The position numbers and the translations under genes were made by a program. The notes under the pieces are model-generated. The model was not told the origin of the DNA, did no database searches, and saw nothing but the letters and a program-made list of their open reading frames with translations. A DNA stretch of 64,000 nt from Noviherbaspirillum soli (lineage in GTDB: Bacteria > Pseudomonadota > Gammaproteobacteria > Burkholderiales > Burkholderiaceae_D), in NCBI RefSeq assembly GCF_015352955.1, contig NZ_JACYOX010000006.1, positions 96,437-160,436 on the forward strand, in the 5' to 3' direction. Below, in pieces: positions 18,811-27,566 of this stretch (positions are counted from its first letter, which is position 1; each line of letters starts with the position of its first letter).

Positions 18811-19354
18811 CGATCGCGGCCTTCAGCCGGGCGTCCTGCGGCGTGACCTGGCTCGGATAGCTGGCAATCACCTTGCCGTCCCGTCCCACCAGGTACTTGT
18901 GGAAGTTCCAGGCCGGCATCTGGCCGGTGGCCGCAGCGAGCTGTGCATGCAGCGGATTGGCTTGCTTGCCGGTCACCACGGACTTGGCGAACATCGGAAA
19001 CTTCACGCCGTAGGTGTTGTAGCAGAAGTCGGCAATCTGCTTGCTGTTGCCCGGCTCCTGTCCGCCGAAGTCATTCGATGGAAATCCCAGCACCACCAGC
19101 CCGCGCTCGCGGTATTTGGCGTACAGCGCTTCCAGGCCTTCGTACTGGCTGGTGTAGCCGCAATAGCTGGCGGTGTTGACCACCAGAGCCACCTTGCCGG
19201 CGTACTGGCAGAGATTCTGCTGCGCATCGTCCTGCAGCCGCTTGAACTGGTGGTCCAGCAGCGCCGGGCAGGACGGCGCCGGCGGCGTCTGCGCCAATGC
19301 AGGACCGCTGGCAAGCGCGATGCCGATACACAGAAACAGGCGATGCAAACTCAT
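18791..19354 (-). CDS. Periplasmic glutathione peroxidase
   Basis: A 187-residue protein with an N-terminal signal peptide (MSLHRLFLCIGIALASGPALA), so it is probably exported. The thioredoxin-like glutathione peroxidase core follows: GKVALVVNTASYCGYTSQYEGLE with the catalytic Cys, LGFPSNDFGGQEPG with the conserved Gln region, and PAWNFHKYLVGRDGKV with the Trp-Asn pair. Such enzymes reduce peroxides using thioredoxin or glutathione; bacterial Cys forms usually prefer thioredoxin. A CPAL motif after the signal peptide adds a second Cys. ATG 19354 has GGGAGG five bases upstream. An export signal on this family is less usual than a cytosolic location. Confidence 0.88.
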   Translation of the reverse strand: MSLHRLFLCIGIALASGPALAQTPPAPSCPALLDHQFKRLQDDAQQNLCQYAGKVALVVNTASYCGYTSQYEGLEALYAKYRERGLVVLGFPSNDFGGQEPGNSKQIADFCYNTYGVKFPMFAKSVVTGKQANPLHAQLAAATGQMPAWNFHKYLVGRDGKVIASYPSQVTPQDARLKAAIEKALGS

Positions 19355-19562
19355 GGATGCCTCCCGACGAAAAAGCCATGATAAACCGGTAGTCGAAACC
19401 TTGCTTCTCATGTCAGGCAGGGTGCGACACCCGCAGGGCATTGCACCAGGGTTGGCTGGAACCCGCGCCTTTGTAGCGGCTGTCAGGGTCGCAATGGCGT
19501 AGGGTGGGGTGGAATACCCCGGAGAAGCATTCCACCGAGCCGTTGATTACTGCAAGAAGCAA

Positions 19563-20270
19563 TCAGGCCTGCACGGCCTGATCCGGCATCGTTGCGTTGT
19601 CGTGCTCGAGAAACCAGCCCAGCGCCCGCTGCGCGATCCCGGGCGGCACCACATGCCCGCCCGCGAACTCGACATACGTCACCGGATAGCCCTCTTTTTC
19701 CAGGCGCGGCACGATGCGCCGGCTGCAGATCGCCACCGGCAGCACGTCATCCGCATCGCCGTGCGCGATGAACACCCGCGGCAAACCGCGGCTGGCCAGC
19801 GGCAGGATGAAGCCGGGCGAGAAGGCGATCACATGGGAAAACAGGTCGCCATTGTCCATGCCCAGCGACAGCGCATAGGAGGCGCCATCGGAAAAGCCCC
19901 CGACGGCAAGGCGGGTCGTGTCGATTGCATAGTCGGCGAAGACCATGGCCAGGCTGCGCTCTATCAGTTCCACATCGGCGCCGTAGTAATGGCGGGCGAT
20001 CAGGTCCCAGGTCGAGTCGCGCGATGCCGGCGCCAGCAGGATCAGGCCGGCGGCGTCGGCATGCTCGCGCAGCAGGTCCAGGCCATGCAGCGCATGGCCG
20101 CCGGCGCCGTGCAGCAGCAGCGCCATCGGGGCCGGGCAATCGGGACGGTAGCCTGGCGGCACATACAGGTAGCTGTCGCGGCCATTGGCATCGGGCAGCG
20201 CCTGCAGGCCGGTCGGCCCGGGATGGGCAATGGATTTGGGCCGGGAATGCAGGTGGGAGTCGGCGGGCAT
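19563..20270 (-). CDS. Alpha/beta hydrolase, phospholipase/carboxylesterase type
   Basis: A 235-residue protein with the alpha/beta hydrolase fold. The oxyanion region is ALLLHGAGGHAL, the nucleophile elbow is GFSDGA with the catalytic Ser, the acid is in HGDADDVLP, and the catalytic His is in FAGGHVVPP. The size and the SDG elbow place it with the small phospholipase/carboxylesterase family, which hydrolyses short acyl or thioester bonds in the cytoplasm. No signal peptide is visible. The substrate is unknown. The gene stands alone between the peroxidase and the small membrane ORF, all on the same strand. Confidence 0.82.
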   Translation of the reverse strand: MPADSHLHSRPKSIAHPGPTGLQALPDANGRDSYLYVPPGYRPDCPAPMALLLHGAGGHALHGLDLLREHADAAGLILLAPASRDSTWDLIARHYYGADVELIERSLAMVFADYAIDTTRLAVGGFSDGASYALSLGMDNGDLFSHVIAFSPGFILPLASRGLPRVFIAHGDADDVLPVAICSRRIVPRLEKEGYPVTYVEFAGGHVVPPGIAQRALGWFLEHDNATMPDQAVQA

Positions 20271-20338
20271 GGGTCGGCTGCATCCTTCAGAAGATTAAAA
20301 AAATATCAACATGGATCAGATGCTTGGAATGTGCGCCT

Positions 20339-20362
20339 GCCTGTCGGTTCAACCCGACAGGC
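20339..20362. terminator. Hairpin downstream of the 26-residue ORF
   Basis: Nine-base arms GCCTGTCGG (20339-20347) and CCGACAGGC (20354-20362) close a six-base loop. It lies 54 bases beyond the stop of the minus-strand small ORF and 69 bases before the hydrolase start. No T-run follows on the minus strand, so termination is only a possibility. Confidence 0.35.
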
Positions 20363-20415
20363 GTGTTATCGCCGGAATTTGACGCAGCAAAGACCTGGAT
20401 GCCGCCATGCGACCA

Positions 20416-20496
20416 TCAGAACGATACCGAATACAGGATGGCGGCGAACGACACCACGATTAATGAAATGCAAACCAGCTCCGCGATGGACTTCAT
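20416..20496 (-). CDS. Putative 26-residue single-pass membrane protein
   Basis: The short frame encodes MKSIAELVCISLIVVSFAAI followed by six more residues (LYSVSF). It has a charged, amphipathic start and then about 18 hydrophobic residues, the layout of a small bitopic membrane protein. A GGGAG six bases before ATG 20496 is a good ribosome-binding site, and a hairpin lies downstream. Small proteins of this kind often modulate membrane complexes or sensor kinases; the neighbour on the other side is the membrane kinase at 20752, transcribed divergently. No homologue is recognised, and function is unknown. Confidence 0.55.
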   Translation of the reverse strand: MKSIAELVCISLIVVSFAAILYSVSF

Positions 20497-20751
20497 GACG
20501 ATCTCCCTGTGCTCATGTTGAAGATAGTGCAATGGACAGACGGCAAAACAGTTGATCAAACGCAACTATAATTTGCGCCTTATTGCCGGACAGAACATTG
20601 TGTTCGGCAAAATCAAGGAATTGTTCCCGTCTCTTTGCCCGATCCAATGATCAATTGGTAAAGAATTTCGAATTTCCCGCCAGAACAGTGGACAATAGCG
20701 CCGCGGCGCGTCCAGCCTCGCCGCAGTGTCGAACCGGATTGCGGATTATTC

Positions 20752-23289
20752 ATGAAGTTTTCATCATTCCAGCGTCTCTCCTTGCCCCTGCAGACACTGC
20801 TGCTGCTGGCCTGCACCTTGCCGATACTGTGGGCCCTGCTTCTATTCGATCTGCATCGGCTCAACCACCAGGCGCGCACCCTGAGCGGCGCACAGATGGA
20901 CAACCTGGCACGCGCCTTTGCCGAGGAAGTAAAGTCGTCCATCAGCTCGATCGACCTGACACTGGTTGAATTGCGGGATGAATGGCAGGGCGGCTACAAC
21001 GATTTCTCGCAGGTGGTCAGCCGGCGCCAGGCCTTCCTGGAAAAGGACATCGGCTTCCAGGTGGCCATCATCAATGCCGCCGGCAACCTGGTGTTTTCCA
21101 GCGTCCGCTCGCCAGCCATGACGATGAACTTCGCCGACCGCGAACACTTCCGCGTGCACCTCGGCCTGGCATTCGGCGACCGGCTGTTCATCAGCAAGCC
21201 GGTGATGGGGCGCCTGTCCAAGCGCTGGAGCATCCAGTTCACCCGGCCCCTGATCGATGCCAGCGGCAATTTCTCCGGCGTCATCGTGCTGTCGGTATCG
21301 CCGAATTATTTCGGGCGCTTCTATAACACCATCGACCTCGGCAAGAATGGTTCGATCACCCTGGCGCGCGCCAGCGGCGAGATCCTTGCCCAATCGCCCG
21401 ATTCGGAAAACGCGATGGGCAAGACCATCGCCGATGCGTCCTTCCTTGCGTCCGGCCCGGCCGAATACGGCCAGTATGAAGGACGCTCCGGCCTCGACGA
21501 CATCGAGCGGCTGTCGGGCTGGCGCCTGCTGCCCAAGGAAGAAATGGTGGTGGTGGTCGGCCAGTCGCTCGATACCATCCTGGCGTCCTACCGCCAGCAG
21601 CGAGCCGCGTATTTCTCGATCGGCGCCGCGATCTCGGTGCTGCTGGCGACGATAGGCTATTTCCTGCTGGCCGGCATGCGCCAGCGCGCCATCGCCACCG
21701 AGGCGCTGGTCGACAGCGAGGCGCGCTGGAAATTCGCGCTGGAAGGCGCCGCCGAAGGCGTGTGGGACTGGGATGTGCGCAGCGGGCAGGTCCAGTTCTC
21801 GCGGCGTTGGAAAGAAATCCTCGGTTATGCCGACGACGCCATCGGCAGCCATATCGACGAGTGGAACGGCAGGATCCACCCGGAAGACAAGCCGCGGGTG
21901 CTGGCCGAGCTGGAATCGCACCTCGACGGCACGACCCCGACCTACAACAGCGAGCACCGGATGCGCTGCCAGGACGGCGGCTGGAAGTGGGTGCTGGAGC
22001 GCGGCATGGTGGTGAGCCATGCGGCCGACGGCCAGCCGCTGCGCATGGTCGGCACCTTCTCCGACATCAGCCAGCGCAAGGAGGCCGAGCAGCTCGACCG
22101 TGAACGCCTGCAGGCGCTGGATGAAAGCCGGCGCGCGCTGCAGCAGGCGCAGAAACTGGAAGCGCTGGGACGCCTGACCGGCGGCATCGCCCATGACTTC
22201 AACAACATCCTGCAGACCCTGACCACCGGCATCCAGCTGTCGCTGTTTTCCGTGAAGGACCAGGGCATCCAGACCGCGCTCCTGGCCTGCCAGCGCGCGG
22301 TGGAGCGCGGCGTGCAGTTGACGCGCCAACTGCTGGTATTCGGCCGCGTCCAGGAGGCGCATTTGAAGGCGGTGCACCTGCCGCGGCAGATGCAGGAAAT
22401 CCATTCTTTGCTGCGCGGCGCGCTGCCCAGCAATATCGAATTTTTCGTCGGCATGCCCGAGACCCTGTGGCCGGTGCGCATCGACCCGCTGCAATTCGAG
22501 CTCGCCATGCTGAACCTGACCATGAATGCCAGGGACGCGATGCCGCAGGGCGGCCAGTTCAGCATCAGCGCCAGCAATGTCAACCTTGCGGCCGCCGCCA
22601 ACGGCCTTGCGCCCGGCGACTATGTGCATCTGCGCATCCGGGACACTGGCGAAGGCATGAGCGAAGAGGTGATGCAAAAGGCGCTGGACCCGTTCTTCAC
22701 CACCAAGGTGGTGGGCAAGGGCTCGGGCATGGGGCTGGCGCAGGCTTACGGTTTTGCCAGCCAGATGGGCGGCACGCTGACCCTGCAGAGCAGCAGGGGC
22801 GAAGGCCTGGACGTGGCGATCTACCTGCCGCGCAGCCTGCAGGAAGCGCCCGCGGCGGCGCCGTCCGCCAATGCGACCGCGCCGGCGGCGCGCTCGCGTG
22901 GCCGCATCCTGCTGGTCGAGGACGATACCCTGGTCAGCCAGACGGTGAGCCCGGCGCTGCAGAAAGCCGGCTTCACGGTCGATGTGGCGGACAATGGCGA
23001 GGAAGCGTTGCGCCGCCTGGAATCCCGGCAGCCATTCGACCTGGTGTTCTCGGACATCGTCATGCCGGGCGCCGTCAGCGGCATCGAGCTTGCCGAGATC
23101 GTGCGCAGCCGCTTCCCGGCGATGCGCATCATGCTGGCGACAGGCTACTCCGAGCGCCGTGTGGAAACCGCGGGGATACGCACCCTGGCCAAGCCCTATG
23201 CGGTCGACACGCTGGTGACTGCCCTCAACGAGGAACTGTATGGCGCCAGGGGGCCGGCCGATGACGAGCCCGCCCGGCACGTTCATTGA
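20752..23289 (+). CDS. Membrane hybrid sensor kinase with PDC-type periplasmic sensor
   Basis: An 845-residue protein. TM1 lies at about 13-35. A periplasmic double-Cache/PDC-like sensor follows at about 45-275 (FQVAIINAAGNLVFSS, FADREHFRVHL, LFISKPVMG, IQFTRPLIDASGNFSGVIVLSVSP). TM2 is at about 285-305, a PAS/PAC module at about 325-445, HisKA with GGIAHDFNNILQ near 480, HATPase at about 575-700, and one receiver at about 720-835 (VEDD, FSDIVMPG, AKPYA). PDC sensors bind small organic ligands outside the membrane. Its PAS and kinase core closely resembles the CHASE kinase at 11359. No partner regulator follows; the next gene is a convergent diguanylate cyclase. The start lacks a clear ribosome-binding site. 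Confidence 0.9.
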   Translation: MKFSSFQRLSLPLQTLLLLACTLPILWALLLFDLHRLNHQARTLSGAQMDNLARAFAEEVKSSISSIDLTLVELRDEWQGGYNDFSQVVSRRQAFLEKDIGFQVAIINAAGNLVFSSVRSPAMTMNFADREHFRVHLGLAFGDRLFISKPVMGRLSKRWSIQFTRPLIDASGNFSGVIVLSVSPNYFGRFYNTIDLGKNGSITLARASGEILAQSPDSENAMGKTIADASFLASGPAEYGQYEGRSGLDDIERLSGWRLLPKEEMVVVVGQSLDTILASYRQQRAAYFSIGAAISVLLATIGYFLLAGMRQRAIATEALVDSEARWKFALEGAAEGVWDWDVRSGQVQFSRRWKEILGYADDAIGSHIDEWNGRIHPEDKPRVLAELESHLDGTTPTYNSEHRMRCQDGGWKWVLERGMVVSHAADGQPLRMVGTFSDISQRKEAEQLDRERLQALDESRRALQQAQKLEALGRLTGGIAHDFNNILQTLTTGIQLSLFSVKDQGIQTALLACQRAVERGVQLTRQLLVFGRVQEAHLKAVHLPRQMQEIHSLLRGALPSNIEFFVGMPETLWPVRIDPLQFELAMLNLTMNARDAMPQGGQFSISASNVNLAAAANGLAPGDYVHLRIRDTGEGMSEEVMQKALDPFFTTKVVGKGSGMGLAQAYGFASQMGGTLTLQSSRGEGLDVAIYLPRSLQEAPAAAPSANATAPAARSRGRILLVEDDTLVSQTVSPALQKAGFTVDVADNGEEALRRLESRQPFDLVFSDIVMPGAVSGIELAEIVRSRFPAMRIMLATGYSERRVETAGIRTLAKPYAVDTLVTALNEELYGARGPADDEPARHVH

Positions 23290-23310
23290 AGCGCTGCGGC
23301 GCAGGGACGC

Positions 23311-24516
23311 TTATTGCGCCAGCGGACGGTTTGGCGCCATACCGTCCCTGCCGGACGCATGGCCGACCTCGGGCGCAATCTCCACCCGGTTCTTGCCCAG
23401 CTTCTTGGCAATGTAGAGCGCCCGGTCGGCCCCCTCGATCATCTGCGCCACCTCCAGCGCGCCCTGTTCGGCCGACTGCACGCCCAGGCTGGCGGTAAAG
23501 GATGGCAGGCCGTCGAACACACCCTCGCTGAACCTGGCGCGGATGCGCTCCGCCACGGCAGTCGCCTCGTCCAGCGCGGTGTCGGGCAGGAGCAGTGCGA
23601 ATTCCTCGCCGCCATAGCGGCACAGCAGGTCATGGGCGCGCAGTTCGCCGGCGGTGACTGTGGCGAATGTCCTGATCACCGCGTCGCCCACCGGGTGGCC
23701 GTGGCCGTCGTTGATGCGCTTGAAGTCGTCGATGTCGATCAGCAGCAGCGACAGCGGCCTGCGCTGGCGGCGCGCGCGCAGGACTTCACCGGCCATCATC
23801 CTGAAAAACGTGGCGCGGGTGTAGGCGCCGCTGAGATCGTCATGCGAGGCGGCATATTCCAGCTTTTCCTGCACCCGGGTGGTGACCATGAGCATGAAGC
23901 CGAAGCTCAGGCCGACCAGCGCGATCGAAAAGCTGGCCAGGTAAAACATGTGGACCATCGAATTGTCATTCCAGTAGTCGTCGCTGTTCTGGCCGGCAAG
24001 GGCGAAATAAAACCGGCCCAGCGATACCAGCGCCTCGACGGCAAACAGCGCACCGGTGAAGCGCTCGGCAAAGCCCTGCTTCTTCATCCGGAACAGGAAC
24101 CATGCGCTGAGCCCGAACAGCAGCGTGTTGATGGAAGTGATGAATTCAAGCCGGCCGCGATAGTTGTCGGCCACCATGGTCAGCCACAGCAGCCCCGCGG
24201 CCACGGCCAGCAGCAGGCCTGCCGCCCAGCCGTATCCGGCGCGCAGGCCGGTGAAACGGCGCAGGCTGACGTGCATCAGCACAATGCCGCCGACGATCAG
24301 CGTGTTGGCCAGCACGACCGTCAGAAGCGGCGACAGCGTATCGCGGAAAGCGAACAGGAACGCGCCGCCCACCATCGCCACGCAACCCCAGCCCCATTCG
24401 CCGATGCCGCCGATCTCCCTGGGGAAGCTGCGGCGCAGGACGAAAAAGATCATCGAGCAAAGAATGCCGGCGACTGCGGAGGTGATGATGAAGGAGCGGG
24501 GATCGAAGGTGGGCAT
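23311..24516 (-). CDS. Membrane diguanylate cyclase (multi-TM sensor plus GGDEF)
   Basis: A 401-residue protein. The first 220 residues contain about six or seven hydrophobic segments, forming a MASE-like integral membrane sensor. The GGDEF domain follows (about 225-385): HDDLSGAYTRATFFR, LLIDIDDFKRINDGHGHPVGD and the active motif GGEEF at residues 302-306. Ahead of the motif is RAHD, an RxxD inhibitory site, so product feedback by c-di-GMP is expected. All catalytic residues are present, so it should make c-di-GMP from GTP at the membrane. Its stop lies 22 bases from that of the convergent kinase at 20752. It is the only c-di-GMP enzyme in a window rich in pilus, adhesin and polysaccharide genes. 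Confidence 0.92.
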   Translation of the reverse strand: MPTFDPRSFIITSAVAGILCSMIFFVLRRSFPREIGGIGEWGWGCVAMVGGAFLFAFRDTLSPLLTVVLANTLIVGGIVLMHVSLRRFTGLRAGYGWAAGLLLAVAAGLLWLTMVADNYRGRLEFITSINTLLFGLSAWFLFRMKKQGFAERFTGALFAVEALVSLGRFYFALAGQNSDDYWNDNSMVHMFYLASFSIALVGLSFGFMLMVTTRVQEKLEYAASHDDLSGAYTRATFFRMMAGEVLRARRQRRPLSLLLIDIDDFKRINDGHGHPVGDAVIRTFATVTAGELRAHDLLCRYGGEEFALLLPDTALDEATAVAERIRARFSEGVFDGLPSFTASLGVQSAEQGALEVAQMIEGADRALYIAKKLGKNRVEIAPEVGHASGRDGMAPNRPLAQ

Positions 24517-24782
24517 GGCGGTAACGATTCAGGCGCTTTTCTCATCCACCGGCAAGCAGGAAGCGCCGGTCCGAAACCGACAAGGAAAGCAACGCGCAGG
24601 CAGGCCCGGAAATCATCGTCGTGCAAATATACAGGAAAAGTTTCTTTTAATAAATATTGCTGGGCATTTAACGCTCATCCAGCAGCAGAATGTCTGCGTT
24701 TGCCAACCTTACGGTTTCTCCCTGCCGTCCAGAGCCTGTCATGGCGGCTTCCAGACCGCTTTCCCGAGCTGCATGGCGAACG

Positions 24783-25814
24783 CTAGATCCTTGCCCTGAC
24801 TGCGGACAGCGTGGCGCCGCACAAAAAGAGCAGGGCGGCCACCGCCGCGAACACGGCAGAGATTTCCTGGTTTTTCTTTTCGGCGGAAAGATTCTGGGCG
24901 AGGCGGCTGTAGATCTGCGTCAGGTCGGGCGCCGAGCCGGCATAGAAATAGTCGCCCTTGGTGATTGCCGCCATTTCCTTGAGCGTTTCCTCGTCGGGCA
25001 CGACCCGGATTTCCGCGCCGTTGGGCAGCGTGACCCGGCCATTCGGCGTGCCCACCCCGACCGTGAAGATGCGCACGCCGGTCTCGGCGGCAATGCGCGC
25101 CGCCTCGATCGGATGCACGCCGGTGGTGGCGCTGCCATCGCTCAACAGGACGATCACGGCCGACTTGTACGACCCCGGCGCCACCGGCTTCGGCGCCGAC
25201 TCCTCGACGGCGGCACGATCTCGTTCAGCGAGCAGCGCGCGGGCGCCACGGCTGTTGCGGTAAAGGTCGAACTGACGTTCCGGAAAGATCGCGCCGAGCG
25301 ACACCAGCACCGCGGTGCCGATCGCGGTCGAGTTCTGCAGCTGCAGCTGGTCCAGCGCCGCCAGCACGCTTTCGGCGTCGGTGGTGGGCGTCTGCACGAC
25401 CGCGGCAGTGCTGGCGAACGCCACCAGGCCGATGCGGGTATGGCGCGGCTGCCCGGCGATGAAGCCGCGCACGGCTGCCTGCGTTGCCGCCAGCCGGGTC
25501 GGCTTCACATCGTCGGCGGCCATGCTGCGCGAGATATCCAGCGTCAGGATCACGGTGTCGTAGGCATAGGGCAGCCGCAGGCTGGCCGCCGGCCTGGCCG
25601 CCGCCAGCAGCGCGGCTGCCAGGCCGATGAAGAACAGCAGTGGAGGCAGGTGGCGCCGCAGCGAAGCGCGCGGGCCGATTGCGCCGCGCACCAGCGCCAG
25701 GTTGGAAAACTGCGCAACCAGCTTCTTGCGGCGGCGCAGCAGCAGCACATAGGCAAGGGCGGCTGCGGGCAGTAAAGCCAGCAGCCACAGCATTTCCGGT
25801 AGCAGAAAGGTCAT
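24783..25814 (-). CDS. VWA domain membrane protein (BatA/BatB-like)
   Basis: A 343-residue protein with two N-terminal membrane segments (LLPEMLWLLALLPAAALAYVLLL and PLLFFIGLAAALLAAA). A von Willebrand A domain follows (about 85-310) with the metal-binding DxSxS motif in LDISRSM and LLSDGSATTG. One C-terminal membrane helix comes last (AAVAALLFLCGATLSAV). This matches the BatA/BatB group found with MoxR ATPases, but no MoxR or DUF58 gene is adjacent. VWA domains bind protein partners through a bound divalent metal. ATG 25814 was preferred to an in-frame ATG at 25844 because it places the first membrane segment at the N-terminus. Neither has a strong ribosome-binding site. Confidence 0.85.
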   Translation of the reverse strand: MTFLLPEMLWLLALLPAAALAYVLLLRRRKKLVAQFSNLALVRGAIGPRASLRRHLPPLLFFIGLAAALLAAARPAASLRLPYAYDTVILTLDISRSMAADDVKPTRLAATQAAVRGFIAGQPRHTRIGLVAFASTAAVVQTPTTDAESVLAALDQLQLQNSTAIGTAVLVSLGAIFPERQFDLYRNSRGARALLAERDRAAVEESAPKPVAPGSYKSAVIVLLSDGSATTGVHPIEAARIAAETGVRIFTVGVGTPNGRVTLPNGAEIRVVPDEETLKEMAAITKGDYFYAGSAPDLTQIYSRLAQNLSAEKKNQEISAVFAAVAALLFLCGATLSAVRARI

Positions 25815-26405
25815 GGTGGTCCGATTTGCTTGAGGCGCCGCCATGAAGCCGGCGGACCATGGTCACTGTTTGAAAGCCGTAGGGAGGAACCGTTCCTGCG
25901 ACTGCAACGATCTTCTTTGGGATCGTCACCAGCCGGTTGATCCTGCCTCGGCTGGCCTGCCGGATACGCGAGGCTTAATGGGAATGTAACCCCTAATGCA
26001 AGTTTTTGCGCGGCGGGCAGGGGAGAAGCTTGCGTAATGACGGCTTCAAGCCGAGCCCGGTGATCCATTCCAGCGTTGCAAACCGCGCAGATGTCCGGTG
26101 CGTAAGGAGGTTCCGGCTTCGTTTCCGGAAAATTGCTTGATGGGTGAAGCTATAATTGCGCTTCTGAAAGAATAGAGGCAAGCGGGATTGCGTTCAAAGG
26201 CCGTCCATGCATGATGGCTGTTCTTCCATCGTTTCATCGCATGCGCGAACAGGATATATCCCCGTACGTTGCCTGGGCCAAGAGCCGGTCCGCGGGACGG
26301 GTACCAGGCTTCGTTGCTCAATACACATCCTGATCTGACTGCAATGCCGCAACAAGGCATCGGCTAAGGTTTCAAAGGCTATCAACCCTATTTTCGAAAT
26401 CCAAC
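25815..26405. other. Non-coding gap before the polysaccharide region
   Basis: About 590 bases between divergent genes. No frame here has convincing coding character. A TATAAT hexamer at 26151-26156 could be a -10 element reading toward the glycosyltransferase at 26406, but no -35 with correct spacing was found. Confidence 0.4.
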
Positions 26406-27509
26406 ATGGATGCCACCCCATCTCACCAGGCCGACAAGCCGTTCATGCGCTCGCCGCAAATGCAACCCACTGATCCAAGAATTGCCGTCATCCTGCCCTG
26501 CTATAACGAAGAGGCGGCGATCGGGACAGTAGTGCAGGACTTCCGCGCCACCCTGCCGCAGGCCGAGGTGTATGTCTATGACAATAACTCCAGGGACAGG
26601 ACCGTCGAAGTCGCGCGGGCCGCCGGCGCTATCGTCCGCAGGGAGCCGCTGCAGGGCAAGGGCAATGTGGTGAGGCGTATGTTTGCCGACGTCGATGCGG
26701 ACATCTATGTGCTGTGCGACGGCGACGTCACCTATGACGTGGCAAGTGCGCCGGCCATGATAGAGAAACTGCTTGAAGAGCAGCTCGACATGGTGGTGGG
26801 CTGCCGCGTGGACCACGATGCTGCTTCCTATCGCAAGGGACACCGCCTAGGCAATGCGCTCTTCACCGGCGCGGTGGCGCAGCTCTTCGGTAACCGTTTT
26901 TCCGACATACTCTCGGGCTACCGCGTCTTCTCGCGCCGCTACGTCAAGTCCTTCCCGTCACTGGCGCACGGCTTCGAGATCGAGACCGAACTGACAGTGC
27001 ATGCGCTGGAACTGCGCATGCCGATCGCGGAAGTCGATACGCCTTACGGGGCGCGCCCCGAAGGCTCGGTGAGCAAGCTTTCGACCTACCGGGACGGCTT
27101 CAAGATCCTGCACATGATATTGAAACTGTTCAAGAACGAACGGCCCCTGCTATTTTTCAGCATCATTTTCCTGTGCCTTGGCCTGCTTTCGCTGGGGTTC
27201 GGCATCCCCGTGATCGAAACGTATTTCAAGACGGGCCTGGTGCCCCGCCTACCCACCGCGCTGCTGTCGGCAAGCATCATGCTGCTGGGCTTTTTAAGCC
27301 TGACCTGCGGGCTCATTCTCGATACCGTCACGCACGGACGGCGGGAAATCAAGAGGCTTGCCTACTTGGGCGTGCCTGCGCCTGCCGCAGGCTTTCCACG
27401 TACTGAAGCCGCAACCTCCGCCCATTCGCTGTTGAACGAAGCGAATGGCTTGTCTCCTGAAGTGCCGTTACCCATTGCGGCTGTGGCGACTGGCCATGTG
27501 GAACGATGA
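26406..27509 (+). CDS. GT2 family glycosyltransferase with C-terminal membrane segments (polyprenyl-phosphate type)
   Basis: A 367-residue protein. The GT-A domain covers about 25-235: VILPCYNEEAAIGTVV, YVYDNNSRDRTVEVA, the DxD-type LCDGDVTYD, and ILSGYRVFSRRYVKSFP. Two hydrophobic hairpins follow (about 245-270 and 283-310). This pattern fits dolichol-phosphate-mannose-synthase-like enzymes that move a sugar from a nucleotide donor to a polyprenyl phosphate at the inner membrane. The GtrA protein downstream fits the same job, since GtrA-type proteins are thought to move the lipid-linked sugar across the membrane. The start lacks a strong ribosome-binding site, and MQPTDPRI (26460) is an alternative. 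Confidence 0.85.
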   Translation: MDATPSHQADKPFMRSPQMQPTDPRIAVILPCYNEEAAIGTVVQDFRATLPQAEVYVYDNNSRDRTVEVARAAGAIVRREPLQGKGNVVRRMFADVDADIYVLCDGDVTYDVASAPAMIEKLLEEQLDMVVGCRVDHDAASYRKGHRLGNALFTGAVAQLFGNRFSDILSGYRVFSRRYVKSFPSLAHGFEIETELTVHALELRMPIAEVDTPYGARPEGSVSKLSTYRDGFKILHMILKLFKNERPLLFFSIIFLCLGLLSLGFGIPVIETYFKTGLVPRLPTALLSASIMLLGFLSLTCGLILDTVTHGRREIKRLAYLGVPAPAAGFPRTEAATSAHSLLNEANGLSPEVPLPIAAVATGHVER

Positions 27510-27566
27510 ACAACGGGTATTGACAATCAAGCACAGTCGCATTTGCCACGACGCGGCAGGCCAGCC

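Noticed and set aside
20842..23286. Minus-strand frame of about 810 codons opposite the PDC kinase
   Set aside because: No motif or ribosome-binding site; the plus strand encodes a complete hybrid kinase.
26133..26156. TTGCTT plus TATAAT as a sigma-70 promoter before the GT2 gene
   Set aside because: The two hexamers are only 12 bases apart, too close for a standard promoter; only the -10-like hexamer is noted in the gap entry.
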